Shown here: piece by piece, positions 26,483-35,672 of the stretch
Layout of the letters: each line of letters starts with the position of its first letter
How positions within the stretch are numbered: position 1 is the stretch's first letter
DNA from: UBA7374 sp049890275
Lineage (GTDB): Bacteria; Verrucomicrobiota; Verrucomicrobiia; Opitutales; Coraliomargaritaceae
Assembly (NCBI GenBank): GCA_049890275.1
Contig: JBMHBT010000017.1
Location: forward strand, 1-64,000
Direction: 5' to 3'
DNA length: 64,000 nt
Notes under the pieces: generated by a model
Told to the model about the DNA's origin: nothing
The model's input: only the letters and a program-made list of their open reading frames with translations
Databases searched by the model: none
Made by a program: the position numbers and the translations under genes

Positions 26483-26968
26483 ATGTTAACTGTTAAACAG
26501 GGTATCCAATTCGCACTGGCCATCTCTCTCAGTGCCAGCCCACTCAGTGCCTCGATTCGCGTCATCGATGAGACGGCCATTCCCTATTCGAGTTTCCTGC
26601 GAAAAACTGAATTTGATCAGCGTTTCCCGGGGGAGTCGCTGACCGATACTCAAAATGTGGCCTCTGGATGGTACATCTACTATCGACAGGAATCGTTACA
26701 ATATCTCTTCGGCCCCATGCCACTGCAATCAACGGGGCAGGATTATCTAAAACAGCTAAAAGAAATCGTTGGGGAAGCGGTCGAGCAGCGCCCGGAAATA
26801 GCCGATCATCAACTCTACCTGATCAAAACTCCTTTTGAGGTGAGTCGCTTCACCGAAGCAAGCGGAAACAATGAGGAAAATCCGGTCGCAGAGGCCGCTG
26901 CTCCGGTACAATCTCCCCCTCCGAGTAGCGGATTCTGGGGAATGATCAAACGCTGGTTTGGTTTCTAA
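26483..26968 (+). CDS. small exported protein of unknown function
   Basis: A 161-residue protein with a signal peptide (about 1-24, ending SPLSAS). The mature part begins IRVIDETAIPYSSFLRKTEFD, includes VASGWYIYYRQESLQYLFGP, and ends in a Pro/Ser linker and the amphipathic tail GFWGMIKRWFGF. I recognise no family. The tail could associate with a membrane or a partner. It closes the three-gene unit and is convergent with the PQQ/cytochrome protein, with 52 bases between. Confidence 0.65.
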   Translation: MLTVKQGIQFALAISLSASPLSASIRVIDETAIPYSSFLRKTEFDQRFPGESLTDTQNVASGWYIYYRQESLQYLFGPMPLQSTGQDYLKQLKEIVGEAVEQRPEIADHQLYLIKTPFEVSRFTEASGNNEENPVAEAAAPVQSPPPSSGFWGMIKRWFGF

Positions 26969-27020
26969 AGATCTGCTCTGAGATGCTTTAGCTGTTTAGC
27001 CGTGAGTGCCAGTTCATTGA

Positions 27021-30000
27021 CTAGCGTTCGATAACTTCAAATTTAAAGAACGCGCTATCTTCCAAAGGATCCTGAATTTCGTGTATCCTATCCGGATTTA
27101 ATGGTAGCTCACTAGAGTCACTATTGAGCAAGGGTACCCAAGACCCGTTAAGGTTATGGGTTTTCCAGATACGCACCAAACGATTGCCCAGTCCTTGGTA
27201 CTGTATCCGAATCGAATCTCCACCTGTCTTTAGAGTCGGCTGCCAATGGTCACTACTATTTAGGGCAGATGTGTTAGTCATCCACTCCCATTCATTGTTG
27301 TACCCGTCGTTGTCGGGGTCTGCCGAAGGCGCTCCCTCCGGTGATACAAGTGTACCAAAATGTAGCTCACGCCATTCGGAGTAAGACGTTACCGCTTGCG
27401 CTTCTCGGTTGATCCAATTCGCCAGCAGTTCAACACCCTCAAGATCGATCTCGTTCTTAGCCAAAGGTGGCATCTGTGCGTAACCTTGGGTACCCGCCAT
27501 ACGATGGTATAATACGGAGTCTTCAACAGCACCGCTGACAACGATCCGTTGATCGTTAGACGTAGCCCCCCGCTGTACCGCTCCGTTAATTATATCCGCT
27601 TGGCTTAGTTTTAATGAGGAGCGCCCATCCCAATTACCTCCGCCGGTACCTTCTTCCTGATGACAATAAGCACAATTGACATCGAGATAGGAACGCGCCC
27701 GGTGCTCTAGGGAGTATTTCGACTCACTTGGTTTGGTATGTCTGGGCAACGAGCCCCCGGAAGGCAAATAGTACTGATCCAAATAGCCGTACTTGTGCAT
27801 GAGAGCAATGAAGTTGCCACCTTCACCGTGAATGGTTCCGCTCCTATTGAGTTGTCTAGTGTTGAAAGACAGCGAGTAACCGGCTTTTTCGTTGTGACAG
27901 GTAATACAGGATGAGCGCGAAGGGATATCCCAAGGCACTGTCGTTGCCTTACCATCAAGGTTAATAGAGATATCGAGCGACTCTCCATTGGCAGAGGCTA
28001 AGTTGGCTTCCTTCTGAGTGCCTTCATTGGTATTCTCCCAGCGGTAAGAAACACCATAGGCGCCATCACTCGTATGCACGAGAAAGCGGGTCTCTATTCT
28101 TCTTCTTGAAGCCTCATCCAGCGGACGACGATCCGTCACCTCTTGCCCGTTAATCGTACGCGTAAAACTCTCCCATTCTGTCGGGTAGTCGAAGTGCTTC
28201 ACAAACACCATACCGTCCGGATACTGCCAGGGGCCATCCAATGTGTAACCCACTTGACTGTTCGGGTCATTGATTAGGAACCAGCGGTACTTTTCAGCAA
28301 AATCCGACCAAAAACGCAGGTTGACTCCGTAGGCAACTCCACCCGGGTTGGCTTGCATCGTTTCCATATCCGCAAAAAAGTTGGTCTCCGATAATGTTTG
28401 CGGAAAATCAACTGTACTTGTGGTTGTCGTGATGCGTTTGATCCCGTTACTGCGATCCAATACGAGGATATCTTCTGATGTAGGATCGGGTATCATCGCA
28501 ACAACAAGATTGAGTCCACCGATATAATCTACGCCATCCCCAGCAGATGGGTTTTCAGCATTTGGATCCAGTGCGTAGATATGCCCCATAACATAGTCCC
28601 CAAATAGATACTTTCCTGATAATTGAGAGATCGCGCCGTTATAGAGGAAGCCGCCCGTTACCGAGCGTCCGGAGTAATTTGCCGGACCACTGTAATAATA
28701 ATCCCATACTGGATCTGTAATCAGCGCATCTCCTGCGCTGGCTCCATTAAAAGTAGCATTTGGATGATATGAAAAATTCTTATTTGAACCATGGTGCCAA
28801 GCCCAGCCACCATTACCTCCGGCAGAAAAAACGGAAACTTCTCCTGGCGCGTCATAGCCAACATCACCAACCCATACTTGGTCGACCGTTTTATCCATGT
28901 CCAAATCTTCCACCGAGAATTGCCACGGATTACGGAGACCTACGATAAAGTACTCCTGAATGACCTCTCCAGGATCTACAGAAATTCCATTGAATTCAGT
29001 AGCGCCAACAAACGGATTGTCCGCAGGTATTTCATAAGCGGGAATGGCGTAACCTAAATCGTTAGACGGGTGTGTGTTTGGCCGAATATTACTGTCGTTG
29101 TTGGACTCGTCACTTTCGTCCGGAAAGTAATCTCCGTACTCCAGATCTACATCGATCCGGAAGATACCAGAGAGAACCTTTTTATCGATGTATTGTGAAT
29201 TTCCATATGAATCTCTCTGTGCGTCGGCGTCATCATCACCGGAGCCAAAGTAGAGGTAACCGTCGGGCCCAAATCGCAAAGAAGCTACCGAGTGATATTT
29301 ACCTTCGAGCACTTGCTCAATCAGCACCAACTCAGAATTTGGATCGATTGTGTAAGGGGGACTGGTCGTCGAAGTAAAACGAGACAAACGGTAACCGTTA
29401 TTGTGCTCTGTACCCCCAGCAGGCGTATAATAGTTATAGGTCACATATATATATCCATTATTGGACCAATCGGGGTGAGCCGCGATTCCCTTGAGGGCTT
29501 TCTCGTTATAGTCATGAACGACACGATCCGAAATATCGACTAGAAGGATCTTGTTGGGTACATAGTTTGAGATGCCATCGAGCATATAAATCCGCCCCTC
29601 TCCCTCGGTGACCAAAAGTTTTTCGGGGTCTGTTGCAATCGAACAAAATCCATTTGCCGTATTGAAGGTGATGCCCGGATAAGCGTCGGTAAATTGCAAG
29701 CTGGTCAAAGGAGGTTCTGACGGCATGGAAACATAGTTTGTTTCGAAACGATCCCCTTCAATAATATCAATACTTACGGTGGCCACATCGCTGGAAGCGT
29801 TTTCAGATCCGGTAATACGATAACTGAATGAATCACTACTGTATCCGGCAGAGGTGTTTTTATAATAGATTGTGCCGTCACTGTGAGCACGAGCCAATCC
29901 GTGAGCAGGAGACTGAATAATTTCTAGTGTTGAAGGATCTAAAGACCCGGTATCGTTATCAGTCACGCCCATTCTCACCTGTCCGAGCGAATGGATCTTA

Positions 30001-31808
30001 TACAAATCATCATTGGCGACGGGAACTGGGTCATAGTCGATTCGTTCCAACTTCCATGCATCGATGGCTGCACCGTCTTCTCGCGATGAAATACGAAGTG
30101 TGTAACACCCCGCATTCGGAAACGTAAATGTAATCGGATCTTGGCTGGTCGTTACATGATCGATATTACTTTGCCCGAGGTTATCGTATCCATAGGTAGT
30201 AAAATCCGGTATCGTATGACTTGCATCCTGATACCAACCGGAGGAAAAATCATCTGCCACAAGTTCACGAATAGAATAGAAGATCGAGTCAGAAGTTTCA
30301 TCGGACCCAGTCCACTTAGCGCTAAAGCGGTAGGTCGTTGCTCTCGGAATATAGATCAAATAATCCAAGTAGGCCCCACCGGGCCAGGTTGCTTGGTTTC
30401 CAGCATCCGGTGAAACCTGCATAAATGTACCGTTCGATCCAGTAAAACTGGCATGACTACCACCTCCTTCGGGAGTATCAACCCACTGGTCACCATTCAT
30501 ACTGCCTTTGGAGTGATAGCTCTCTGCTTCGACAGCAATGACGCCTTGAGATTCTTCAAAGTAAGAACTTCTATCCAAAGCGCCGTTGAGGGCTTGGGAG
30601 GGTTCGCAAAGAATCAATACGGGCTCCAGCACTTGGCTGCTCAATGCGTTTGGCCCTTCGATGGTATAACCTGCCTGAATAATCAAAGAACCGGAGGTGG
30701 GCACGTCTGCTGATACAGAAAAATCTTCTAGCGTAACCAGCTGAATTTTTTGATGAACCAACAAACTCGGATCCTTATCGACATCAAATATTTTGATAAA
30801 GGCAACGACCTCGTACTTTTCCGGATCTAATGGATTTTTCAGGCAAGAGCCTGCAAAAGTTATTCTCTCTCCATAACGAATCTCCGGAGAGAAAAATAGA
30901 TAAGACTCGAGCCACTTATTACCCGCATCCGGAACTTGGTCTCCATCAAGGTCTGTTGTCCAAAAATTGATTGCTTCGCTGGATCCTTGAAGGGCGATAT
31001 CTCCAAAACTCGTATTGGGAGAAAAACTAATTACGCCCAGTTCACTCCAATGAGCGGAAAGAGTATCTATGCTGGATCCTGAACCACTAATAAATTCACC
31101 CTTGGTTGTGCTGGAAGCTAATTGATGGATATTCAACCAGCCCATCCAGCTAAGGCCGGGACTGGCTGTAAACTCATACGATCCTCTAAGTCCTGGAGTA
31201 TCCAGAATAACCGATGCAGTACCGGCTTGATAAGGTCCGCTGGAAACCACTTCGCATTGCAAAAATCCACTACCGTAAGAACTGTCTGCTAAGTCAGCAT
31301 CGGAAACAAGGGAAGAGCCAAAGTCTATATTGTAACACTTTTCTCCTGTTCCGTCGTCAATTCGTATTCTTGCTCCGGCTAGATTGGCCTCCGTCACTCC
31401 GTCTGCGTGGACAAAGTTACCGGAGTAGCTGGTCGATCCAGTAACGGGTCCACCGCCGACCAAAATAAAGGAAGGATAGGTCTCCGCCGAGGGATCCCAG
31501 AGATCCGTCGTTACTCCGTTGAAATTGACAGTAGTGCCGTCACCACCGCCGCCATAACGAGCCAAAAATTCAATGTATACAGTATCGTCTGTATTGACGC
31601 CATCTAAAGTCCAAGTCGGTGCGGTATCGGCATTGAATGCGACTGACAGTATATGATCCGTTAACAAACCAGCAGTCAGTAAGTCGGGATGATCATACGT
31701 GTTATCCCAAGTGCCTACGTTATAAAAAGTCAGCGTCGGGGCAGCCGACAAACTCAATAGATTGCAGTAGAAGAACAACTGAATCGTGAAGAGTAACTTT
31801 TTGTGCAT
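27021..31808 (-). CDS. giant exported PQQ-type sugar dehydrogenase/diheme cytochrome c fusion
   Basis: A 1595-residue secreted protein. After a signal peptide (about 1-22) come unassigned beta-rich parts, a CBM6-like carbohydrate-binding segment (about 415-590, AVEAESYHSKGSMNGDQWVD) and a cadherin/Ig-like module (about 596-682). A glucose/sorbosone dehydrogenase-type beta-propeller follows (about 700-1125, with WSNNGYIYVTYNYY, RFGPDGYLYFGSGDDDAD and GFLYNGAISQLSGKYLFGDY). The C-terminal region (about 1136-1470) resembles the SO2930/HNE_0200 diheme family, with heme motifs CITCH near 1301 and CAYCH near 1381. It likely oxidises a sugar outside the membrane and passes electrons to its own hemes. 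Substrate unknown. Confidence 0.8.
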   Translation of the reverse strand: MHKKLLFTIQLFFYCNLLSLSAAPTLTFYNVGTWDNTYDHPDLLTAGLLTDHILSVAFNADTAPTWTLDGVNTDDTVYIEFLARYGGGGDGTTVNFNGVTTDLWDPSAETYPSFILVGGGPVTGSTSYSGNFVHADGVTEANLAGARIRIDDGTGEKCYNIDFGSSLVSDADLADSSYGSGFLQCEVVSSGPYQAGTASVILDTPGLRGSYEFTASPGLSWMGWLNIHQLASSTTKGEFISGSGSSIDTLSAHWSELGVISFSPNTSFGDIALQGSSEAINFWTTDLDGDQVPDAGNKWLESYLFFSPEIRYGERITFAGSCLKNPLDPEKYEVVAFIKIFDVDKDPSLLVHQKIQLVTLEDFSVSADVPTSGSLIIQAGYTIEGPNALSSQVLEPVLILCEPSQALNGALDRSSYFEESQGVIAVEAESYHSKGSMNGDQWVDTPEGGGSHASFTGSNGTFMQVSPDAGNQATWPGGAYLDYLIYIPRATTYRFSAKWTGSDETSDSIFYSIRELVADDFSSGWYQDASHTIPDFTTYGYDNLGQSNIDHVTTSQDPITFTFPNAGCYTLRISSREDGAAIDAWKLERIDYDPVPVANDDLYKIHSLGQVRMGVTDNDTGSLDPSTLEIIQSPAHGLARAHSDGTIYYKNTSAGYSSDSFSYRITGSENASSDVATVSIDIIEGDRFETNYVSMPSEPPLTSLQFTDAYPGITFNTANGFCSIATDPEKLLVTEGEGRIYMLDGISNYVPNKILLVDISDRVVHDYNEKALKGIAAHPDWSNNGYIYVTYNYYTPAGGTEHNNGYRLSRFTSTTSPPYTIDPNSELVLIEQVLEGKYHSVASLRFGPDGYLYFGSGDDDADAQRDSYGNSQYIDKKVLSGIFRIDVDLEYGDYFPDESDESNNDSNIRPNTHPSNDLGYAIPAYEIPADNPFVGATEFNGISVDPGEVIQEYFIVGLRNPWQFSVEDLDMDKTVDQVWVGDVGYDAPGEVSVFSAGGNGGWAWHHGSNKNFSYHPNATFNGASAGDALITDPVWDYYYSGPANYSGRSVTGGFLYNGAISQLSGKYLFGDYVMGHIYALDPNAENPSAGDGVDYIGGLNLVVAMIPDPTSEDILVLDRSNGIKRITTTTSTVDFPQTLSETNFFADMETMQANPGGVAYGVNLRFWSDFAEKYRWFLINDPNSQVGYTLDGPWQYPDGMVFVKHFDYPTEWESFTRTINGQEVTDRRPLDEASRRRIETRFLVHTSDGAYGVSYRWENTNEGTQKEANLASANGESLDISINLDGKATTVPWDIPSRSSCITCHNEKAGYSLSFNTRQLNRSGTIHGEGGNFIALMHKYGYLDQYYLPSGGSLPRHTKPSESKYSLEHRARSYLDVNCAYCHQEEGTGGGNWDGRSSLKLSQADIINGAVQRGATSNDQRIVVSGAVEDSVLYHRMAGTQGYAQMPPLAKNEIDLEGVELLANWINREAQAVTSYSEWRELHFGTLVSPEGAPSADPDNDGYNNEWEWMTNTSALNSSDHWQPTLKTGGDSIRIQYQGLGNRLVRIWKTHNLNGSWVPLLNSDSSELPLNPDRIHEIQDPLEDSAFFKFEVIER

Positions 31809-31939
31809 CTAGCTAAACTAAGTTAGCGCCCGGTACGCGCAACCCGTTTATGCATAAATTTGCACTAAATAAGTACAACTCTGTTCATTGGTAAAAAGCC
31901 CATTGATTGAAGAGTACTATGACATTCGATCTGGAATTC

Positions 31940-33757
31940 TTAAAACTTCCAGACCACGGGTACGACGAAAATAGTAACAGCCATACAGATTAAATTAAGT
32001 GGCAAACCAACGCGGGTGAAATCCGTAAAACGGTAGCCCCCAACGCCGTAAACATAAGTATTCGTCTGATAACCAATGGGTGTAGCAAAACTAGCGGAAG
32101 CGGCAATACAGCTGCCGACGACGAAAGGTCTAGGATCAACGCCAAGCGTTGCGGCAATACCCAATGCGATGGGTACCATCAGCGCTACGGCAGCATTATT
32201 GGAGAGAAACTCTGTAAAAACGGATGTGAGCAGGTAGAGCAAGGCCAGCATGAAGACTGCCTGCAGATGTTCGGGAGCAATGCTGCGAACAATGTCTGTC
32301 AGGCTTTCTGCTATGAGCAAACTAGCGCCAGTCGAGTTCATCGCTTGTCCCAGTGCCAGCATACCAAAAATAATCATCAGTATGCTCCATTCAACGGAGG
32401 CATAAGCCTCCTTCGGCTTCATACAGCCGCTGACTAGAAGCACCGCGACTCCCAAAGCCACAGCGGCTATAATCGGCACTACTTTGAAGCTGGCTAAAAG
32501 AACAATCCCAATTGAAGTCAGTAAAGCGAGAGGCATTTTGGCGCGAACACTCTTAGCCGGAACCCTAGGGCGATCGAGAATGATCACTTCATCACTGTTA
32601 GCCAGTGAATCAATCGCCTTGGTCGAACCCATCATCAAGAGCGTATCTCCAGGCTGGAGTCGCAGACTTTCAAGGCGCTCTCTTTGATTTTGCCCTTTGC
32701 GGTGCACGGCAACAACGACCATTCGAAAACGCTGTCGAAAGTTTATTTCACCGAGTGTTTTTCCAACAATCGTGGCGAGCGGGCCAACTACACCCTCTAC
32801 CAAGGCACCTTCATCCGTTGCGATTGTTTCGAGTCCGCCGGAATGATTACTACTCAAAGTAATTTCCTTTAAGCTGTGTGCTTCTGCTACACCAGAGGGG
32901 CGACAGGCCAAGACAAGACGGTCACCGATTTGTAATACTGCCTGTAAAGGATCGCCCCGTACGGCCACACCATGACGAACAATTTCAATCAATCGAATGC
33001 CACGTCCTTTAAAAATGGGACTCTCCGCTGCTTTTTGCCCAGCAAGATCTGAATCTTTTCGTAAAAATGCTTCCGTAATAAACTCCTTGCGCTCTTCTTC
33101 GCTCAAAATCGAAGTCAAGGTCTCGCGTGTGGGAATCAAGCGGTGACCAAAAAAAACAAGATAGATGGCGCCAAAAAAGAGGATCGGCAAACCGACCGCA
33201 GCAAGCTCAAACATGCCAATCGGCTCGTGTCCCGCATTTCGCAAAATTCCGCTGGCAAGTAGATTTGTACTGGTTCCCAGAAGGGTGCAAGTACCTCCAA
33301 AAATCGAGGCATAGGAGAGGGGAATCAGCAGTTTGGAAGCAGCGACCCCCAAATCCCGAGAAAGAGAGAGTACCACCGGCATCAGCACGATAACCACGGG
33401 TGTGTTATTCACAAAAGCAGAGACTGCCGCCACTCCAATAATCATAATGAAGAGGAACAGACGATGCGGCAAGCGTACGAGACGACGCAAATATCTAGTT
33501 ATTAAATCAATTGCGCCTGTACGCTCCAGAGCGGCACTGACAATAAACATCCCGGCAATCGTAATCGGCGCCGGATTACTGAAAACATCGAGTAATACTT
33601 GCAGGGATGGCAATTCGCTACCGTCCGAGAGCATAGCCGTAAAGAGCAGGACCCCAAATACGGTAATGGAAGTCAAATCCGGCGGGATACGCTCCCAGAC
33701 GAAACTGACGATAGCGAAAAGCAGTAACGCTAAGACAAAGTAAATTTCCCAACTCAT
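31940..33757 (-). CDS. SLC13/DASS-type permease with two RCK_C (TrkA-C) domains
   Basis: An inner-membrane transporter of the ArsB/NhaD/SLC13 superfamily, 605 residues from the ATG at 33757. The N-terminal membrane half contains VNNTPVVIVLMPVV. Two cytoplasmic RCK_C/TrkA-C regulatory domains follow (about 210-375; VLQIGDRLVLACRP and LQPGDTLLMMGS). The C-terminal membrane half contains EFLSNNAAVALMVPIALGIA and ASASFATPIGYQTNTYVYG. The paired NTP and NNA motifs are the inverted-repeat substrate and sodium sites. Members carry sulfate, dicarboxylates or similar anions, and the substrate cannot be named here. The open frame reaches 33808, but the added residues lack membrane-protein character. 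Confidence 0.88.
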   Translation of the reverse strand: MSWEIYFVLALLLFAIVSFVWERIPPDLTSITVFGVLLFTAMLSDGSELPSLQVLLDVFSNPAPITIAGMFIVSAALERTGAIDLITRYLRRLVRLPHRLFLFIMIIGVAAVSAFVNNTPVVIVLMPVVLSLSRDLGVAASKLLIPLSYASIFGGTCTLLGTSTNLLASGILRNAGHEPIGMFELAAVGLPILFFGAIYLVFFGHRLIPTRETLTSILSEEERKEFITEAFLRKDSDLAGQKAAESPIFKGRGIRLIEIVRHGVAVRGDPLQAVLQIGDRLVLACRPSGVAEAHSLKEITLSSNHSGGLETIATDEGALVEGVVGPLATIVGKTLGEINFRQRFRMVVVAVHRKGQNQRERLESLRLQPGDTLLMMGSTKAIDSLANSDEVIILDRPRVPAKSVRAKMPLALLTSIGIVLLASFKVVPIIAAVALGVAVLLVSGCMKPKEAYASVEWSILMIIFGMLALGQAMNSTGASLLIAESLTDIVRSIAPEHLQAVFMLALLYLLTSVFTEFLSNNAAVALMVPIALGIAATLGVDPRPFVVGSCIAASASFATPIGYQTNTYVYGVGGYRFTDFTRVGLPLNLICMAVTIFVVPVVWKF

Positions 33758-33804
33758 AGTGGGGGGTCGACAGGTAAAAAGTGGATTTGGATTCAGGCTG
33801 CAAA

Positions 33805-34590
33805 TCAAACGACGGGATCGTCATTCGCTTCGCTTCGAGCCCAAAAGTAGAAACAAGTTCCAAGAATTGTCAGCGAAAATCCCATATTGATGACTTTCAT
33901 TATGACACCTCCGAGAATCTGGTCATTCAGGGAGTCCAACCCAATTATGCGGGGAGCCCAAACATATGTCGGATAAATCGCCTCTCCAGCAAAGGTAAGA
34001 AAGGCAAAGACCGGCAATTGGCCGACCATTAGCAAAAAAATCGCAACTAAACGAAGCGGGTAACTCCTGCGGGGAACCTTTTCTGAGTAAGTCAGAAAAG
34101 GCCAAAGCATAAGGAAACCAAGACCGAACATGGTCCAGTGTTCTAAAATATGGATGCGTTTATCCTGTAGAGCCGCTTCATAGAGAACGGGGATATGCCA
34201 GGCAGTGTAGACAAAGGTAAAGAGAAGCCCACCACAGGCGGGATGCGTCAGTACTCGAATCGTTTTTTCCAGATACTTGTTTTGTAGCAGGGCATCCCAA
34301 AGCCAGCCGGGCATACCAAAAAAGAGGCAAGTTGGGGCAAAATAGATCAGAATCATATGCTGCAGCATATGAGCACTGAAAAGAAACTGCTCCCCCAGTT
34401 GGTCGAGAGGAGAACCAACCGCCAGGTAAAGCAGAACGAGGCCAAGATAAAAAAAGAGGCAATGCCCGGTTGGAAAACGGGAGTGCCTAGACAGCACTTG
34501 CCGAAACGGGCCGATGGCAAGGGCATAGAACCAGCCGAGCGAGAGTAAAGTGACGAGCAAAAGAGGTTCTGTATGCCAGTGTAATTGCAT
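33805..34590 (-). CDS. ctaG: cytochrome c oxidase assembly factor CtaG (caa3 type)
   Basis: A seven-helix membrane protein of the Bacillus-type CtaG (DUF1404) family, needed for caa3 oxidase assembly, probably at the copper-loading step. The 261-residue sequence begins MQLHWHTEPLLL and includes HMLQHMILIYFAP and YTAWHIPVLYEAAL, whose histidines are characteristic of the family. It lies downstream of the oxidase structural genes on the same strand, about 68 bases from subunit IV. Confidence 0.88.
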   Translation of the reverse strand: MQLHWHTEPLLLVTLLSLGWFYALAIGPFRQVLSRHSRFPTGHCLFFYLGLVLLYLAVGSPLDQLGEQFLFSAHMLQHMILIYFAPTCLFFGMPGWLWDALLQNKYLEKTIRVLTHPACGGLLFTFVYTAWHIPVLYEAALQDKRIHILEHWTMFGLGFLMLWPFLTYSEKVPRRSYPLRLVAIFLLMVGQLPVFAFLTFAGEAIYPTYVWAPRIIGLDSLNDQILGGVIMKVINMGFSLTILGTCFYFWARSEANDDPVV

Positions 34591-34658
34591 CGTACTTTTA
34601 ACAATCGGGAATCAATGATCAGATCAATGACAGACAGCCCATAACCGAACCAAGATGG

Positions 34659-35018
34659 CTACATGGGAGCGATCCCTGGCAACTCTACAGGAGCGACTTT
34701 ATCTGAAGCCAAGAGGAAGAGTAGGGCAGTATAAGTGCCGGTTGCAATAGATAGCCCGGTGCCAAAGGCCAAAGTCAAAATCAGTTTGTCGTAGATCAAA
34801 TGCATAAACCACGCAATGACGGCAAAAAACTTGAACAGCGAAAGCGCGACCAAAACCGAGTAAACAAACGCAATGTTAAATGGAAGGTAGACTAAAACTA
34901 GTTCAATACCAGTAACAGCTGCAAGTATCAGAGCAAGGTTGACGAAAGCGTGGTACTTTGCGTTTTCGCCACTCTTATCAATCGAGGGCAGTGGAATATC
35001 CAGTGGACTGTCATTCAT
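34659..35018 (-). CDS. ctaF: cytochrome c oxidase subunit IV (prokaryotic type)
   Basis: A 119-residue three-helix membrane subunit from the ATG at 35018, which has AGGAG about ten bases upstream. Recognisable family features are the N-terminal hydrophilic part ending KYHAFVNLALIL and the second helix LVALSLFKFFAVIAWFMHL (Lys and His within the membrane). The gene overlaps the end of the subunit III frame region by only the upstream leader and is in the oxidase operon. Confidence 0.85.
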   Translation of the reverse strand: MNDSPLDIPLPSIDKSGENAKYHAFVNLALILAAVTGIELVLVYLPFNIAFVYSVLVALSLFKFFAVIAWFMHLIYDKLILTLAFGTGLSIATGTYTALLFLLASDKVAPVELPGIAPM

Positions 35019-35032
35019 AATAGGTGGGCTCC

Positions 35033-35647
35033 TCAAGTTTTACCGATAAATTCGATCAAATAGATGACTGTAAAAATAATAATCCAGACAACGTCAACAA
35101 AGTGCCAATAGAGGCCAGCCACCTCTACATCGACTGCACTTTCGTGTGCATCTACTTTTCCGTTCTGCGAATAGTAGAGCAAACAAATCAACCAGAAGAC
35201 ACCAATTGCCACGTGCACGCCGTGCGTACCCGTCAATAAATAGAAGGTGGAACCAAATGTCCCTGATTCCAGCGTCAGGTCTTTGTGAACAAATTCCGTA
35301 AACTCAAATACCTGACATCCCAGAAAGATCAGTCCGAAAAAGATGACTCCGCAGACATTTCTGCGGAAACTCTTCAATTCACCTTTATGCATTGCCGAAA
35401 CAGCTAGTGCCATAAGGAACGAACTCATCAAGAGGATGAAAGTAGAGAAAGAGGTTAGCTCGAGGCTGAAAATCTGTGTTGGATCGTACTCCTCCGGATA
35501 TAACTTCCGGTAAATCAGGTGGGTTGAAATCAGGGTACCGAAAAACATGCAGTCGGAACCAAGAAACAGCCACATGAATAGCTTTTTATTATTCACCATA
35601 AGATTATGGTGAGTGTCGTGAGCGGATGCGCTTCCAGCTGTGCTCAT
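35033..35647 (-). CDS. ctaE: cytochrome c oxidase subunit III
   Basis: A 204-residue, five-helix subunit III from the ATG at 35647, as in caa3 oxidases where two helices have moved to subunit I. Motifs are KLFMWLFLGSDCMFFGTL (Glu/Asp-containing first helix), YLLTGTHGVHVAIGVFWL and the C-terminal WHFVDVVWIIIFTVIYLIE, all highly typical of COX3. The open frame extends into the ctaD end, but the family-like start is MSTAGSASAHD. Twenty-five bases separate it from ctaD. Confidence 0.95.
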   Translation of the reverse strand: MSTAGSASAHDTHHNLMVNNKKLFMWLFLGSDCMFFGTLISTHLIYRKLYPEEYDPTQIFSLELTSFSTFILLMSSFLMALAVSAMHKGELKSFRRNVCGVIFFGLIFLGCQVFEFTEFVHKDLTLESGTFGSTFYLLTGTHGVHVAIGVFWLICLLYYSQNGKVDAHESAVDVEVAGLYWHFVDVVWIIIFTVIYLIEFIGKT

Positions 35648-35672
35648 TGTAAGGTCAGTTCGTGTGTTAAAG

